This document shows, piece by piece, positions 26,056-34,663 of a stretch of DNA of 64,000 bases. The DNA is from AP-15 sp963814865 (GTDB lineage: Bacteria > Pseudomonadota > Alphaproteobacteria > ATCC43930 > CGMCC-115725): positions 1 to 64,000 of the forward strand of contig CAWFEN010000010.1 in assembly GCA_963814865.1 (NCBI GenBank). Reading direction: 5' to 3'. The stretch's first letter is position 1. Each line of letters opens with the position of its first letter. The notes beneath the pieces are model-generated. The model searched no databases, was not told the origin of the DNA, and saw nothing but the letters and a program-made list of their open reading frames with translations. The position numbers were made by a program, and so were the translations under genes.

Positions 26056-27144
26056 ATGAAAGCCGCCGTCCTGCACGCCCCGAACCAGCCGCTGACGATC
26101 GAGGATGTCGCGCTGGCCAAACCCGGCCCGCGCGATGTGCTGCTGCGCACCGCCTTTGCCGGGCTGTGCCACAGCGACCTGCATTTTATCGAGGGTCTTT
26201 ATCCGCACCCGACCCCGTGCGTGCTCGGCCATGAATCCGCCGGCATCGTCGAGGCGGTCGGCGACGGCGTGACCTACGTCAAGCCCGGCGACCACGTCAT
26301 CACCTGCCTGTCGGTGTTCTGCGGCACCTGCCCGCAATGCGTCACCGGACACCCGAATCTGTGCGAGAACACCGAGGTCAAATTGCCGCCGGGCGTCTCG
26401 CGCCGGCTGTCATGGAAGGGCGGCGAGCTGATGAACCAGTTCCTGAACCTGTCCTCCTTCGCCGAGCAGATGCTGGTGCACGAAAATGCGGTGGTGAAGA
26501 TCGACCCCGACATCCCGCTCGACCGCGCGGCCCTGGTCGGCTGCGGCGTAATGACCGGGGTCGGCGCGGTGTTCAACGCGGCCAAGGTCGAGCCGGGATC
26601 GACGGTCGCGGTGATCGGCTGCGGCGGCGTCGGGCTGTCGGCGGTCAACGGCGCGGCGCTGGCCGGGGCCGAGCGCATCATCGCGATCGACACCGTCGCT
26701 GCCAAGCTCGAACTCGCGCGCGAGCTCGGCGCCACCGACACCTTGAACGCCAGCAATGCCGACCCAGTCAAAGAAGTCAGGGAGATGACCGGCGGCGGCG
26801 TGCATTATTCGTTCGAAGCGCTCGGCACCAAGAGCACGGCCGAGCAGGCGTTCCAGATGCTGCGTGGCGGCGGCACCGCGACGATCATCGGCATGGTGCC
26901 GCTGGGCGTGAAGATCGAATTGCACGGCTACGATTTCCTGCGCGACCGCAAGTTGCAGGGCACCTCGATGGGCGGCAACCGTTTCCGGGTCGACATGCCG
27001 CGGCTCTTGTCGCTGTGGCGCCAGGGCCGGCTCAAGCTCGACCATCTGATCTCGGGCCGGCTTAAGCTCGGCGAGATCAACGAAGGCTTCGCCGCCCTCA
27101 AATCGGGCGCGCCGGTGCGCCAGCTGATCGACTTCGCCGCCTGA
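26056..27144 (+). CDS. Zinc-dependent alcohol dehydrogenase (MDR, class III-like)
   Basis: The 362-residue protein has the medium-chain dehydrogenase layout. Catalytic zinc site: AGLCHSDLHFIEG and LGHESAGIVEAVGDGV. Structural zinc: CGTCPQCVTGHPNLCENT with four cysteines. Rossmann motif: VAVIGCGGVGLSAVNGA (G-x-G-G-V-G) followed by IAIDTVAAKLELARELGATD. It resembles NAD-dependent formaldehyde/alcohol dehydrogenases of the AdhC and NDMA-linked groups; the acidic residue after the second strand suggests NAD rather than NADP. It is the second gene of a probable operon with the SMP-30 lactonase. The particular alcohol is unknown. Confidence 0.9.
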   Translation: MKAAVLHAPNQPLTIEDVALAKPGPRDVLLRTAFAGLCHSDLHFIEGLYPHPTPCVLGHESAGIVEAVGDGVTYVKPGDHVITCLSVFCGTCPQCVTGHPNLCENTEVKLPPGVSRRLSWKGGELMNQFLNLSSFAEQMLVHENAVVKIDPDIPLDRAALVGCGVMTGVGAVFNAAKVEPGSTVAVIGCGGVGLSAVNGAALAGAERIIAIDTVAAKLELARELGATDTLNASNADPVKEVREMTGGGVHYSFEALGTKSTAEQAFQMLRGGGTATIIGMVPLGVKIELHGYDFLRDRKLQGTSMGGNRFRVDMPRLLSLWRQGRLKLDHLISGRLKLGEINEGFAALKSGAPVRQLIDFAA

Positions 27145-27797
27145 GGACGCGATTGCCGTGCCTCGGCCAGCCGAGCTTCAAGCGAGCCGATTTGTCCGTT
27201 CGTCCGCATCCACCGGCGCCCGACCGTGCGAGAATCCCAAAGCTGCTGCCTGAACCTCGATGTGTGACCGTCGCCCAGAGCGCCTGGCTGCGCGCTGCCG
27301 GTCGCGGGGAGGCGCGCGTCATGTTTTACCCCCTTGTCATCCTCTCCAAGCTTTGTCCGCCGACCGAGATGAGGGGGCAGAAGGGGCCGATGGGCGCTAC
27401 CACGATGCGGGTGTGCCGCTATTGATCAACAGCGACTACCGGAGCGACCTCGAAACTCACGAGCGGTCCGCATCGGATGTAGTGCCCCGCTTTGCCTGAC
27501 TGCGGCCCATCGGTTCCGGAACAATACTCGAATGTCAAGACGGCTTGGATGAACACAGCATAACGTTCGATGGGGCACCGGTTTCACCAGAAACCTAAAG
27601 CCGACCGGATTTGAGCGCGAGGCCTGCTTAAACCTCAGCATGCCGTCGTCCTCGGCAGAGGATCGCCATGCACCAGCTCTCGGGTCGCGAACTATCGCGG
27701 GGTATGGAGAGTGCGTATCGCTGCGCGTATGGCAGAGTGCGTATCGCTGCGCGTATGGTAGAGTGAGCGTGCCCGCAGCAAGCCGGTCGCCGGCAGC
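27145..27797. other. Long intergenic region with a 26-base tandem repeat
   Basis: No coding sequence is credible here. At about 27702-27765 the unit AGAGTGCGTATCGCTGCGCG followed by TATGG(C/T) occurs twice in tandem and partly a third time. The repeat lies directly before the cyclase gene start and could be regulatory or a slippage product. Nothing else is recognised in the remaining 550 bases. Confidence 0.5.
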
Positions 27798-28862
27798 ATG
27801 CACCTTCCACGCCGCCTCCCGCAGCCCGCCAGAGAAATACTGTGGTTCACCTTGATCGGTGCGGTGGTGGGCGCCGCGTACGGGCATATGATGGCCGTAT
27901 CAGACGGCCGCCCGTTCCTCAGCTTTGGCGGCGTGCCGCGTGGCGTACTCACCGGCGTCGTGATCACCGGCATTCTGTTTTCTCTCGAGCAGGTGTTGGC
28001 GCAGCCTGCGACGGCACCGCTGCGGCGGACGCCCTTCCTGATGCATCTGGCAATAAAGACGGTCATCTATCTCGCGATTATATTGTTCGGCCTCATGGCG
28101 GGAGCCTGGTTCTTCCCGACCCCGGCGGAGGTTGGCGTCTTGCTGCCGATTCAGCGGCAGGATGTGCTGTTCTCCTTTGCAGTGGTTTTAGTCATCAGGT
28201 TCATCGACGACGTCAATCACCTGCTCGGACAGAACGTGCTGCTCAATTTCATCACCGGCCACTACCACCGGCCGCGGCTGGAGCAGCGCGTATTCCTCTT
28301 CATCGATATAGAAGGCTCGACCGCCCTTGCCGAGCGGCTCGGCGAACTCGCCTTCCACCGCCTGGTCAGCCGTTTTGTCGTGGATATCACCGCCCCGATC
28401 GTGGCGGCCTATGGCGAAATCCACCGCTACGTCGGCGATGAGCTGATTGCGACCTGGAAATTGGCGGACGGCATCGCCGACGCGCATTGCGTGCGGGCCT
28501 GTTTCGATGCGCTCGACCGACTGACAGTGCTCAGCCCCATCTATCTGCGCGAGTTCGGTACGCCCGTGCATTGCCGAGCTGGACTTCACTGCGGTCCGGT
28601 GGTCACGGGCGAAATGGGTTCCGTCAAGAAGGAAATCGTCTTTCTCGGCGACACGGTTAATACTACCGCGCGCATCCAAGAGTTCTGCCGGCAAACCGGC
28701 GACCGTGTCCTTGCCTCAGCGACCCTGGTCGATCTTCTTGAACTGCCGTCCGGCATCGCGAAACGCCCACTCGGCGACCTGCGCCTTCGCGGCAAGGAAA
28801 GTGACATTGTGCTTTATGCGCTTATGAAAAAGCACGGCGACCGGTCAACCGTCGCCGCGTGA
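27798..28862 (+). CDS. Membrane-anchored class III adenylate/guanylate cyclase
   Basis: The 354-residue protein has about four hydrophobic segments in its first 145 residues (ILWFTLIGAVVGAAYGHMM, TVIYLAIILFGLMAGAWFF and others) and a cytoplasmic class III cyclase domain after that. Metal-binding aspartates are Asp170 in FLFIDIEGSTALAERLG and Asp214 in HRYVGDELIATW. Transition-state residues are in GDTVNTTARIQ (Asn and Arg). The domain should therefore be active. The N-terminal arrangement is like the alphaproteobacterial cyclases with an integral-membrane sensor part. It is expected to make cAMP or cGMP in response to a membrane signal. Its neighbours give no clue to the signal. A tandem repeat precedes the start. 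Confidence 0.85.
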   Translation: MHLPRRLPQPAREILWFTLIGAVVGAAYGHMMAVSDGRPFLSFGGVPRGVLTGVVITGILFSLEQVLAQPATAPLRRTPFLMHLAIKTVIYLAIILFGLMAGAWFFPTPAEVGVLLPIQRQDVLFSFAVVLVIRFIDDVNHLLGQNVLLNFITGHYHRPRLEQRVFLFIDIEGSTALAERLGELAFHRLVSRFVVDITAPIVAAYGEIHRYVGDELIATWKLADGIADAHCVRACFDALDRLTVLSPIYLREFGTPVHCRAGLHCGPVVTGEMGSVKKEIVFLGDTVNTTARIQEFCRQTGDRVLASATLVDLLELPSGIAKRPLGDLRLRGKESDIVLYALMKKHGDRSTVAA

Positions 28863-29042
28863 CAACCATCCTGGTGCGGTCTTCGCCGGATCCGTGCGGG
28901 GCCGGTCACTGGCTTGCCGCCACTTCGCGATGCACGTGCCCTCGCTTTTATCCCGCGGCCACCGTGCAGGTTTAACCAAATCGTGCGGCGACCCCGGTAA
29001 GGGGGTACACCTTGACCGTCAGTTCGCAAAGGGAGGCTCCAG

Positions 29043-30800
29043 ATGGTGAAGGCTGCCGCAGGTCACGCGCATGCTTGTGCCCGCCACATTCCCCGAATGG
29101 GAGCCATCGCGTTTGCCCTCATGTTGCCGCTCGGGGTCCCGATGGCGACGGCCGCTGACACCTGTGGGACACCCGACAACCCCGCCCCGGACAGCTTGCG
29201 CTATGTCGAGTATTTCCTGAGCAGGCCGCAGGATACGCCGGGTTGCGCGGCAAAGGTGATAGATGGGCATATCGTTGTGCAGGCGCCCACTTCCAACGCG
29301 GCGATGAGTTGTCCTGACATGTTCGCCTGGAAACTGTTCGCCGAGGTCGTCACCGCCGAATTCTGGAAGAGCTGGGCGGCGGACCAGGAGACGTGGCCGG
29401 GCAACGGTCCCGCGAACGATCCGGGTCAGCCGCTACCGCTCTGTGCCAAGGGTAAGCCGGCGCCGAATTGCTGTGATCCGGACAGCCTCAGCAATCCCGG
29501 CTACGATGACCCGACCTACAAGGCGAAATTCTGCCCCTATTTCCCGGGCGATCATGCTGCGGCGCTGGCCGGGGGAATGCCGACGCGCATCGGATTGCCG
29601 CCAGCGATTGCCCATACCTTGAGTTTCGCCGGGAATCCGGCGTTTCGGGCCGGCCTGCTTCGTGACGCGGCGGTGTTGCGGCAGATGCGTGTGGCGCCGG
29701 AGCAGACCGAAGGCCGCAAGATCCGGCAATCAATGGCAGAGGTCGTGTTCCGCAACAAACCCTTCGTTGACTACGTCTTCCGTAACGATCTCTATAGCCA
29801 GGAAGGCATCATCAAAGCCGTCGTACAGAACAACAATAACATAAAGTCGAATGCTCCGTACCGGATTGCGAACGATGGCGGGGCCACGTCTGAAATCATC
29901 TTCCCTGCCGACGCGATCATGATCAAGAGCAACTGGTTGAGCCGGGAGCGCGCCGAACAAATGGGGCTGCATGACGATCCGGCCAACCCCTACATAAAGA
30001 TGAACATTACTTCACCCGTTACCGACAACAATGGTACGATCCTGGAGCCGGGCGAGCACTGGCTCGTAGCGCTTCACATTTCTTCGAAGGACATTCCGAA
30101 TTGGGTGTGGGCGACGTTTGAGCACGTCAACAATCCGGGTCGGTGCGACTATACGGGATGCAATGATTCCTATGGCTATGATACGCCGGATACGGTAGCG
30201 GCGGGACAGGCGCGAAATTACACCCGTCCGCACCAGACCTGCGATAACCTGCCGCTCCCGTCCTGGATCCTCAGCCCTGGAGGGATCTATCCAGGCGGGG
30301 TACGGCAGGCCCCGCTTGCGGACCTCTTTGCGGCGTTTCGGATCGGGACCCAGGACAATGCGACGCTGGTGCCGCGCCCAGCTGATCGCGCCTGGCTGAG
30401 CTATCGCCTCAAGGGCTCGCAGGTTGACTTTACCGACGCGATGGGGCGCGCCGGCCATCTCGGCAACAGCGTGACTGAGGGGGGCTTTGTCTCCACCTCG
30501 TCCTGTATGACCTGCCATGCACGTGCCGGTGCCACTACGAACGGGACGATCCCGCCCGCCCTCGGCGTGTTTGAAAATGCGATGTCGGATTCCGGTTATT
30601 TGCCGAGCAGTTTTGGTCTGCCCAATCCCAGCTCGTACAATCGGGATGGCCAGCCCCCATCGCTACAAGTGCTGCAAACCGATTTCGTCTGGGGCTTTCT
30701 GAACGCCAACAGCCTCTCGCCACCGACCGCCGCCGTCGCGCGCGCTCGCGCGCTGCCTGGCCTGCTGCGCTCGGTGCGGGAGAGGCTGCAGTTTCAATGA
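29043..30800 (+). CDS. Exported single-haem c-type cytochrome-like protein, function unknown
   Basis: The 585-residue protein has a signal peptide (GAIAFALMLPLGVPMATAAD) and one haem-binding site, CMTCH at residues 488-492, near the C-terminus (STSSCMTCHARAGATTNGT). The long middle holds conserved-looking blocks such as WPGNGPANDPGQPLPLCAKG, NKPFVDYVFRNDLYSQEG, IIFPADAIMIKSNWL, LEPGEHWLVALHISSKDIPN and WVWATFEHVNNPGRC. It also contains many cysteines in the first 160 residues. The architecture resembles large exported haem proteins from proteobacterial redox regions but I do not recognise a named family. A GGGAGG ribosome site precedes the ATG. It is followed by a small protein gene at 30845 and then the PQQ region. 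Confidence 0.65.
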   Translation: MVKAAAGHAHACARHIPRMGAIAFALMLPLGVPMATAADTCGTPDNPAPDSLRYVEYFLSRPQDTPGCAAKVIDGHIVVQAPTSNAAMSCPDMFAWKLFAEVVTAEFWKSWAADQETWPGNGPANDPGQPLPLCAKGKPAPNCCDPDSLSNPGYDDPTYKAKFCPYFPGDHAAALAGGMPTRIGLPPAIAHTLSFAGNPAFRAGLLRDAAVLRQMRVAPEQTEGRKIRQSMAEVVFRNKPFVDYVFRNDLYSQEGIIKAVVQNNNNIKSNAPYRIANDGGATSEIIFPADAIMIKSNWLSRERAEQMGLHDDPANPYIKMNITSPVTDNNGTILEPGEHWLVALHISSKDIPNWVWATFEHVNNPGRCDYTGCNDSYGYDTPDTVAAGQARNYTRPHQTCDNLPLPSWILSPGGIYPGGVRQAPLADLFAAFRIGTQDNATLVPRPADRAWLSYRLKGSQVDFTDAMGRAGHLGNSVTEGGFVSTSSCMTCHARAGATTNGTIPPALGVFENAMSDSGYLPSSFGLPNPSSYNRDGQPPSLQVLQTDFVWGFLNANSLSPPTAAVARARALPGLLRSVRERLQFQ

Positions 30801-30844
30801 GCGCGCAAAGCTGAGCAAACCGACCCTCGATCGGAGAACCGAAA

Positions 30845-31261
30845 ATGAGCGACAATCCATTCGTCGGGCGCTGGACATATCGCAGCCTGCTCAACGATCC
30901 CGACCTCGCCAAAGCGTTCAACGATCTCGAATTCGGACGCGGCACGATTGAAATCGACGAAGCGCCGCTGGAGGTTTTGACCGGGCGAATCGGCGGCCCG
31001 GACTGGTCGCTCGTGCTGAGCGGAGCGCGCAGCTACGGAAACCCGATGCGCGCCCGGTTCCAGGGGGTCGGGTTAGTGGGGGGCGAAAAGTGGGTCTACG
31101 ATTACGAGGGCTATCTCCAACCGCCCTGGCCCGATGGTATCGGCCAGCGGCCGGCGATTGTCGGCTCGGTCATCCGCACGATCCCGCACTCTGGCAGTCA
31201 GCTTGGCACCGTCGCGCCGGCCGGGGTGGTCTGCTCGTTCTACGCCGTGCGGAGCGATTAG
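30845..31261 (+). CDS. Small conserved-looking protein, function unknown
   Basis: The 138-residue protein begins MSDNPFVGRWTYRSLLNDPD and has the repeated motif of a lipocalin- or avidin-like beta barrel: LEVLTGRIGGPDWSLVLSG, ARFQGVGLVGGEKWVYDYEG and PAIVGSVIRTIPHSGSQLG. No signal peptide is visible. It lies 44 bases after the exported cytochrome and is probably cotranscribed with it. I do not recognise a family; the beta-barrel idea is from pattern only. Confidence 0.55.
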   Translation: MSDNPFVGRWTYRSLLNDPDLAKAFNDLEFGRGTIEIDEAPLEVLTGRIGGPDWSLVLSGARSYGNPMRARFQGVGLVGGEKWVYDYEGYLQPPWPDGIGQRPAIVGSVIRTIPHSGSQLGTVAPAGVVCSFYAVRSD

Positions 31262-31415
31262 CCGGCGAGTTCCGGGAGGAAGCGGCAGGGTGCGGTTGAT
31301 CGAGAATATCCGCGTGATGTCCCGCTGACCCCGAGCATCATGGCCTCGGGCCATCGCAGCGGCCTGCCGCTGTCTTCGACCGCGCTGGCGCGAGGATATC
31401 GGCGGCGACCGTCGG

Positions 31416-31444
31416 TTGACAGCGCTCCGCCGCGCTTCTACTTT
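31416..31444 (+). promoter_or_regulatory. Near-consensus sigma-70 promoter of pqqA
   Basis: TTGACA at 31416-31421 is followed after exactly 17 bases by TACTTT at 31439-31444. The pqqA ATG is at 31479, so the leader would be about 28 bases with the AAGGAA ribosome site. Confidence 0.65.
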
Positions 31445-31478
31445 GCGAGGGTAAAGCATCAAACCCAAGGAAACGACC

Positions 31479-31559
31479 ATGAAGTGGAAAACCCCGATTA
31501 TCATCGAGATCGCTATCGGTCTGGAAATCAACGCCTACGCTTGCGCCGACATCAATTGA
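31479..31559 (+). CDS. pqqA: PQQ precursor peptide PqqA
   Basis: The 26-codon peptide reads MKWKTPIIIEIAIGL then EINAYACADIN. The MKW start, the hydrophobic middle and Glu16-x-x-x-Tyr20 match PqqA, whose Glu and Tyr side chains become the cofactor pyrroloquinoline quinone after joining by PqqE and trimming. The ribosome site AAGGAA is 6 bases upstream, and a strong promoter (31416-31444) lies just before. No pqqB, C, D, E or F is in the window, so this copy is separated from the synthesis genes or they lie elsewhere. It precedes an exported PQQ dehydrogenase, its obvious customer. Confidence 0.85.
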   Translation: MKWKTPIIIEIAIGLEINAYACADIN

Positions 31560-31715
31560 GAACCTCTTCCACAGCTCCAGGACCGGGCTGGGAATAAGCG
31601 CAGCGGCCGCGGGGTGCATATGTTCGCCCGACGGCTGCAGGGCCTGATTTGCCGAGATGCCGGTAGCGGGATCGCGTGCCGATCCGGAAAACATCAACAT
31701 CATAGGGAGGCCACA

Positions 31716-32255
31716 ATGCCCCGGATTTCGCGGGCGATGGTGTCAGCGGCCCTCATGGCGTTTTGGGTGATCCCGGCCAGCGCCGCCATGAGCGACACGG
31801 ATAAGGCCGCGCTCGCGCCGGCTGTCGCCGGCGCCAAGGTGACGTTGGAGCAGGGGCTGATCGCGAGCAAGAAAGACGGCAAGCCGGTCTCCGGGAAATT
31901 TGAAATCGAGAATGGCAAGCCGCAGCTCTCCATCTACACCGTCAAGGACGGCTCCAAATATTATGAAGTCATCGTAGACCATAGCTCGGGCGCGATTGCC
32001 CAAGCTGCTCCGATCGCCGGAGGCGACGACCTGACGCAGGCGAAGAAGCAGAATGACGGTCTGTTCCGCGCCACCAGGGAGCTTAGCGACGCGGTCAAGG
32101 AAGCAAAGCACGGCAATCCCGGCTACCGCGCCGTCGCCGTGTGGTCGGAGATGAAGGATGGGCATTCCATGGCCACGGTGACGCTGGTCAAGGACAATAA
32201 TTGGAAGACCGCGATCGTCGACCTCACAGTGTACAAAGCGCTGATCAAGGACTAG
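31716..32255 (+). CDS. Exported PepSY-domain protein
   Basis: The 179-residue protein is started at ATG 31716 behind AGGGAGG; it then has a signal peptide, MVSAALMAFWVIPASAAMSD. The mature part shows a PepSY-like fold: AKVTLEQGLIASKKDGKPVS, KFEIENGKPQLSIYTVKDGS and KYYEVIVDHSSGAIAQAAPI. A second lysine-rich half (QAKKQNDGLFRATRELSDAV) follows. PepSY domains inhibit or chaperone neighbouring periplasmic proteins. Here it lies between pqqA and a cytochrome/PQQ dehydrogenase pair and may support that system; the specific role is unknown. Confidence 0.75.
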   Translation: MPRISRAMVSAALMAFWVIPASAAMSDTDKAALAPAVAGAKVTLEQGLIASKKDGKPVSGKFEIENGKPQLSIYTVKDGSKYYEVIVDHSSGAIAQAAPIAGGDDLTQAKKQNDGLFRATRELSDAVKEAKHGNPGYRAVAVWSEMKDGHSMATVTLVKDNNWKTAIVDLTVYKALIKD

Positions 32256-32347
32256 CCTCCAAGCTCTGGCTGGGCTTGCTCTCCCTGCCGTCGTCGGAGG
32301 GGCAGGCGTCTCCGGCGGATCACAAAGCAGCTGTTGAGGAGACGGAG

Positions 32348-32857
32348 ATGGCAAATCCCGCCCCCTTCCTGGCGCTCGCTGCCGCCCTGACGATGGCGCT
32401 TCCGGCGGCGGCGCAGAACGCCGAAGACATCGGAATGGGCAAGCGGCTCTACCAGGAGAAGGCGACCTGCGGCTTCTGCCACGGCTGGTCCGGTGACGGC
32501 GCCGGCGATCCGCAGTCGCCGGGCAAGGCTGCAAATTTGCGCGAGACCAAGCTCGACCACGATCACCTGGTCGAAGTCATCCGCTGCGGGGTGCCCGGCG
32601 GAACCGCAATGCCGCATTTTGATAAGTTCGCCTGGACCAAGGGCGACGAGTGCTACGGGATGACCGACGCGGAGGTTGGCGACAATAAGCCGCCGCCGCC
32701 CACCGCCGGGCTGCAAGAGCGCGAGATCGAAGCGGTTGTGGCGTATCTCAAGGCCAAGATCGTCGGCAAGGGTCCGCCGACGATCGCCGATTGCGAGGAC
32801 TATTTCGGCCAGGGAAGCGGGCGCTGCCGCGACATGGCTGCCGGCAGACGACAGTAG
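32348..32857 (+). CDS. Exported c-type cytochrome, likely electron acceptor of the PQQ dehydrogenase
   Basis: The 169-residue protein is started at ATG 32348 behind GGAG; a signal peptide (FLALAAALTMALPAAAQNAE) is followed by one haem site, CGFCH at 41-45, and a distal methionine region, GGTAMPHFDKFAWTKGDECY. The C-terminal part ends with the cysteine-containing IADCEDYFGQGSGRC. The length and layout resemble cytochromes cL/XoxG that take electrons from PQQ alcohol dehydrogenases. The dehydrogenase gene begins 27 bases after its stop, supporting that pairing. Confidence 0.85.
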   Translation: MANPAPFLALAAALTMALPAAAQNAEDIGMGKRLYQEKATCGFCHGWSGDGAGDPQSPGKAANLRETKLDHDHLVEVIRCGVPGGTAMPHFDKFAWTKGDECYGMTDAEVGDNKPPPPTAGLQEREIEAVVAYLKAKIVGKGPPTIADCEDYFGQGSGRCRDMAAGRRQ

Positions 32858-32884
32858 CGCATCCATGGAATAAGGGAGGGACAC

Positions 32885-34663
32885 ATGCCTAGCTTTTTCG
32901 ACCATGCATCCACACCGCCAAAACTCGCGAAATGCTTTACCGGTGGTCTGCTTGGGATCGCTGCCGGCGGCTTCGTTGCAGCGTTGTTGTCGTCTCCGCT
33001 TGCTGCCGCGGAGGTGACGTCCGCACGCCTGCAGAACGCCGAAAGCGAACCGGGCAACTGGCTGACCAACCACAAGACCTATGACGCCAAGCGGTTCTCG
33101 CCGCTCGACCAGATCAACCAGTCCAATGTCAAGAACCTGCACGTTGCCTTCGTGGTGCAGCTGGGCGGCTCCGAACCCGGCGGCGACAAGCCGCACGCCC
33201 GCGAGCAGTCGACGCCACTGGTCGAGGACGGCTTCCTGTACATGAGCGATGGTTGGGACGACGTCTACAAGATCGACGTGCGCGACGGCAAAAAAGGCCG
33301 CATTGTCTGGAAGATGGACCCTGGTGTCGACAAGTCGACGGTGTGGCTGCCGTCGAACCGAGGGGTCGCGCTCTACGGCAACCAGGTTATCGTGCTCACC
33401 ACCGACGGCCGGGTGATCACGATGGACAAGGATACCGGCAAAGTCCTCCGGGATAAGAATTATCAGCTCGCGGACACTGACACGTTTACCAGCGCGCCGC
33501 TGGTGGTCAAGGACATGATCATCGTCCCGGGATCCGGCGCGGATATCGGCGGACGCTGTTGGCTGATGGCGATCGACGCCAAGACCGGCAAGGTGCTGTG
33601 GCGCACCTATTCGGTGCCGGCGCCGGGCGAGCCGGGCCACGAGACCTGGGCGGATGACCACAATGCCTGGAAAACCGGGGGTGGCGCCTTTTGGTATGTT
33701 GGATCCTACGATCCTGCGACCAACCTGATGTATTGGGGCACCGGTCAGCCGACACCGATGTTCGATGCCGAATACCGGCCGGGAGACAATCTCTACACCA
33801 ACTCGACGCTCGCGATCGACGCCGACACCGGCAAGATCGTCTGGTATTTTCAGTACACGCCAAACGACAAGTTCGACTATGACGAAGTCGGCTCGCAGAT
33901 GATCTACGACGTCACAATCAATGGCGAGCCGCGCAAGGTGCTGGGTCATTTCGGCCGCAACGGGTTCTTCTACACGCTCGACCGCACCAACGGGTCGTTC
34001 ATCAGCGCCGCGCAATACGTCAAGAACCTGAACTGGACCAAGGGCATCGATCCGAAGACCGGCAAGCCGGTCGAGTACGATCCGTCAAAGAAGCTCCAGC
34101 AATATGCGACCGTCAGCAACCGCACGAGCGGCGAGGCCGATGTCTGCCCGGATGTACAGGGGGGAGTGAATTTCTTCCCAACGGCTTACGACCCGTCGAA
34201 ACACCTGGCCTACGGCGCCGGCATCGACGGGTGCACACCGCTCAAGGTCGACGAGACCCGCATGGGCGGCCCGTTCTGGAACGGCGGGATCCCCACCCGT
34301 GCCAAACGCATCGGAGGCGTCATTGCCGCGGTCGATATGACGAACGGCAAGATCAAGGTGACGCGCGAGCTCGACTATCCCGATTATGCCGGGGTGCTGG
34401 CGACCGCCGGCGGCCTCGTCTTTACCGGCACCCTCGACGGCACGTTCACCGCCTTCGACAGCCAAGAGCTGAAGCCGCTGTGGAGCTTCAACGTCGGGAC
34501 GGCGATCACCGCTCCGCCGATCAGCTATTCGGTTGGCGGCAAGCAGTACATCGCGGTTCATGTCGGCGGCGGCAACCCGTGGAACGTGGGCTTGCTGAAG
34601 GCCGCGCCGGAGCTCGAGAATCTTGAGGGCGGCTCGTCGCTCTTCGTGTTTGCATTGGACTGA
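32885..34663 (+). CDS. PQQ-dependent alcohol dehydrogenase, predicted lanthanide type
   Basis: The 592-residue exported protein (signal GGLLGIAAGGFVAALLSSPL) is an eight-bladed PQQ propeller of the methanol/ethanol dehydrogenase family, with NWLTNHKTYDAKRFSPLDQI at the start and W-docking motifs such as AIDAKTGKVLWRTYS and AIDADTGKIVWYFQY. The catalytic base is Asp331 in PNDKFDYDEVGSQM, and Asp333 two residues later is the extra acidic ligand found in lanthanide enzymes (XoxF, PedH) but not in calcium enzymes. The usual adjacent-cysteine pair after the third blade is absent (SGADIGGRCWLM). The substrate is not known. It sits in pqqA, PepSY, cytochrome, dehydrogenase order, and the next gene overlaps its stop. 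Confidence 0.9.
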   Translation: MPSFFDHASTPPKLAKCFTGGLLGIAAGGFVAALLSSPLAAAEVTSARLQNAESEPGNWLTNHKTYDAKRFSPLDQINQSNVKNLHVAFVVQLGGSEPGGDKPHAREQSTPLVEDGFLYMSDGWDDVYKIDVRDGKKGRIVWKMDPGVDKSTVWLPSNRGVALYGNQVIVLTTDGRVITMDKDTGKVLRDKNYQLADTDTFTSAPLVVKDMIIVPGSGADIGGRCWLMAIDAKTGKVLWRTYSVPAPGEPGHETWADDHNAWKTGGGAFWYVGSYDPATNLMYWGTGQPTPMFDAEYRPGDNLYTNSTLAIDADTGKIVWYFQYTPNDKFDYDEVGSQMIYDVTINGEPRKVLGHFGRNGFFYTLDRTNGSFISAAQYVKNLNWTKGIDPKTGKPVEYDPSKKLQQYATVSNRTSGEADVCPDVQGGVNFFPTAYDPSKHLAYGAGIDGCTPLKVDETRMGGPFWNGGIPTRAKRIGGVIAAVDMTNGKIKVTRELDYPDYAGVLATAGGLVFTGTLDGTFTAFDSQELKPLWSFNVGTAITAPPISYSVGGKQYIAVHVGGGNPWNVGLLKAAPELENLEGGSSLFVFALD

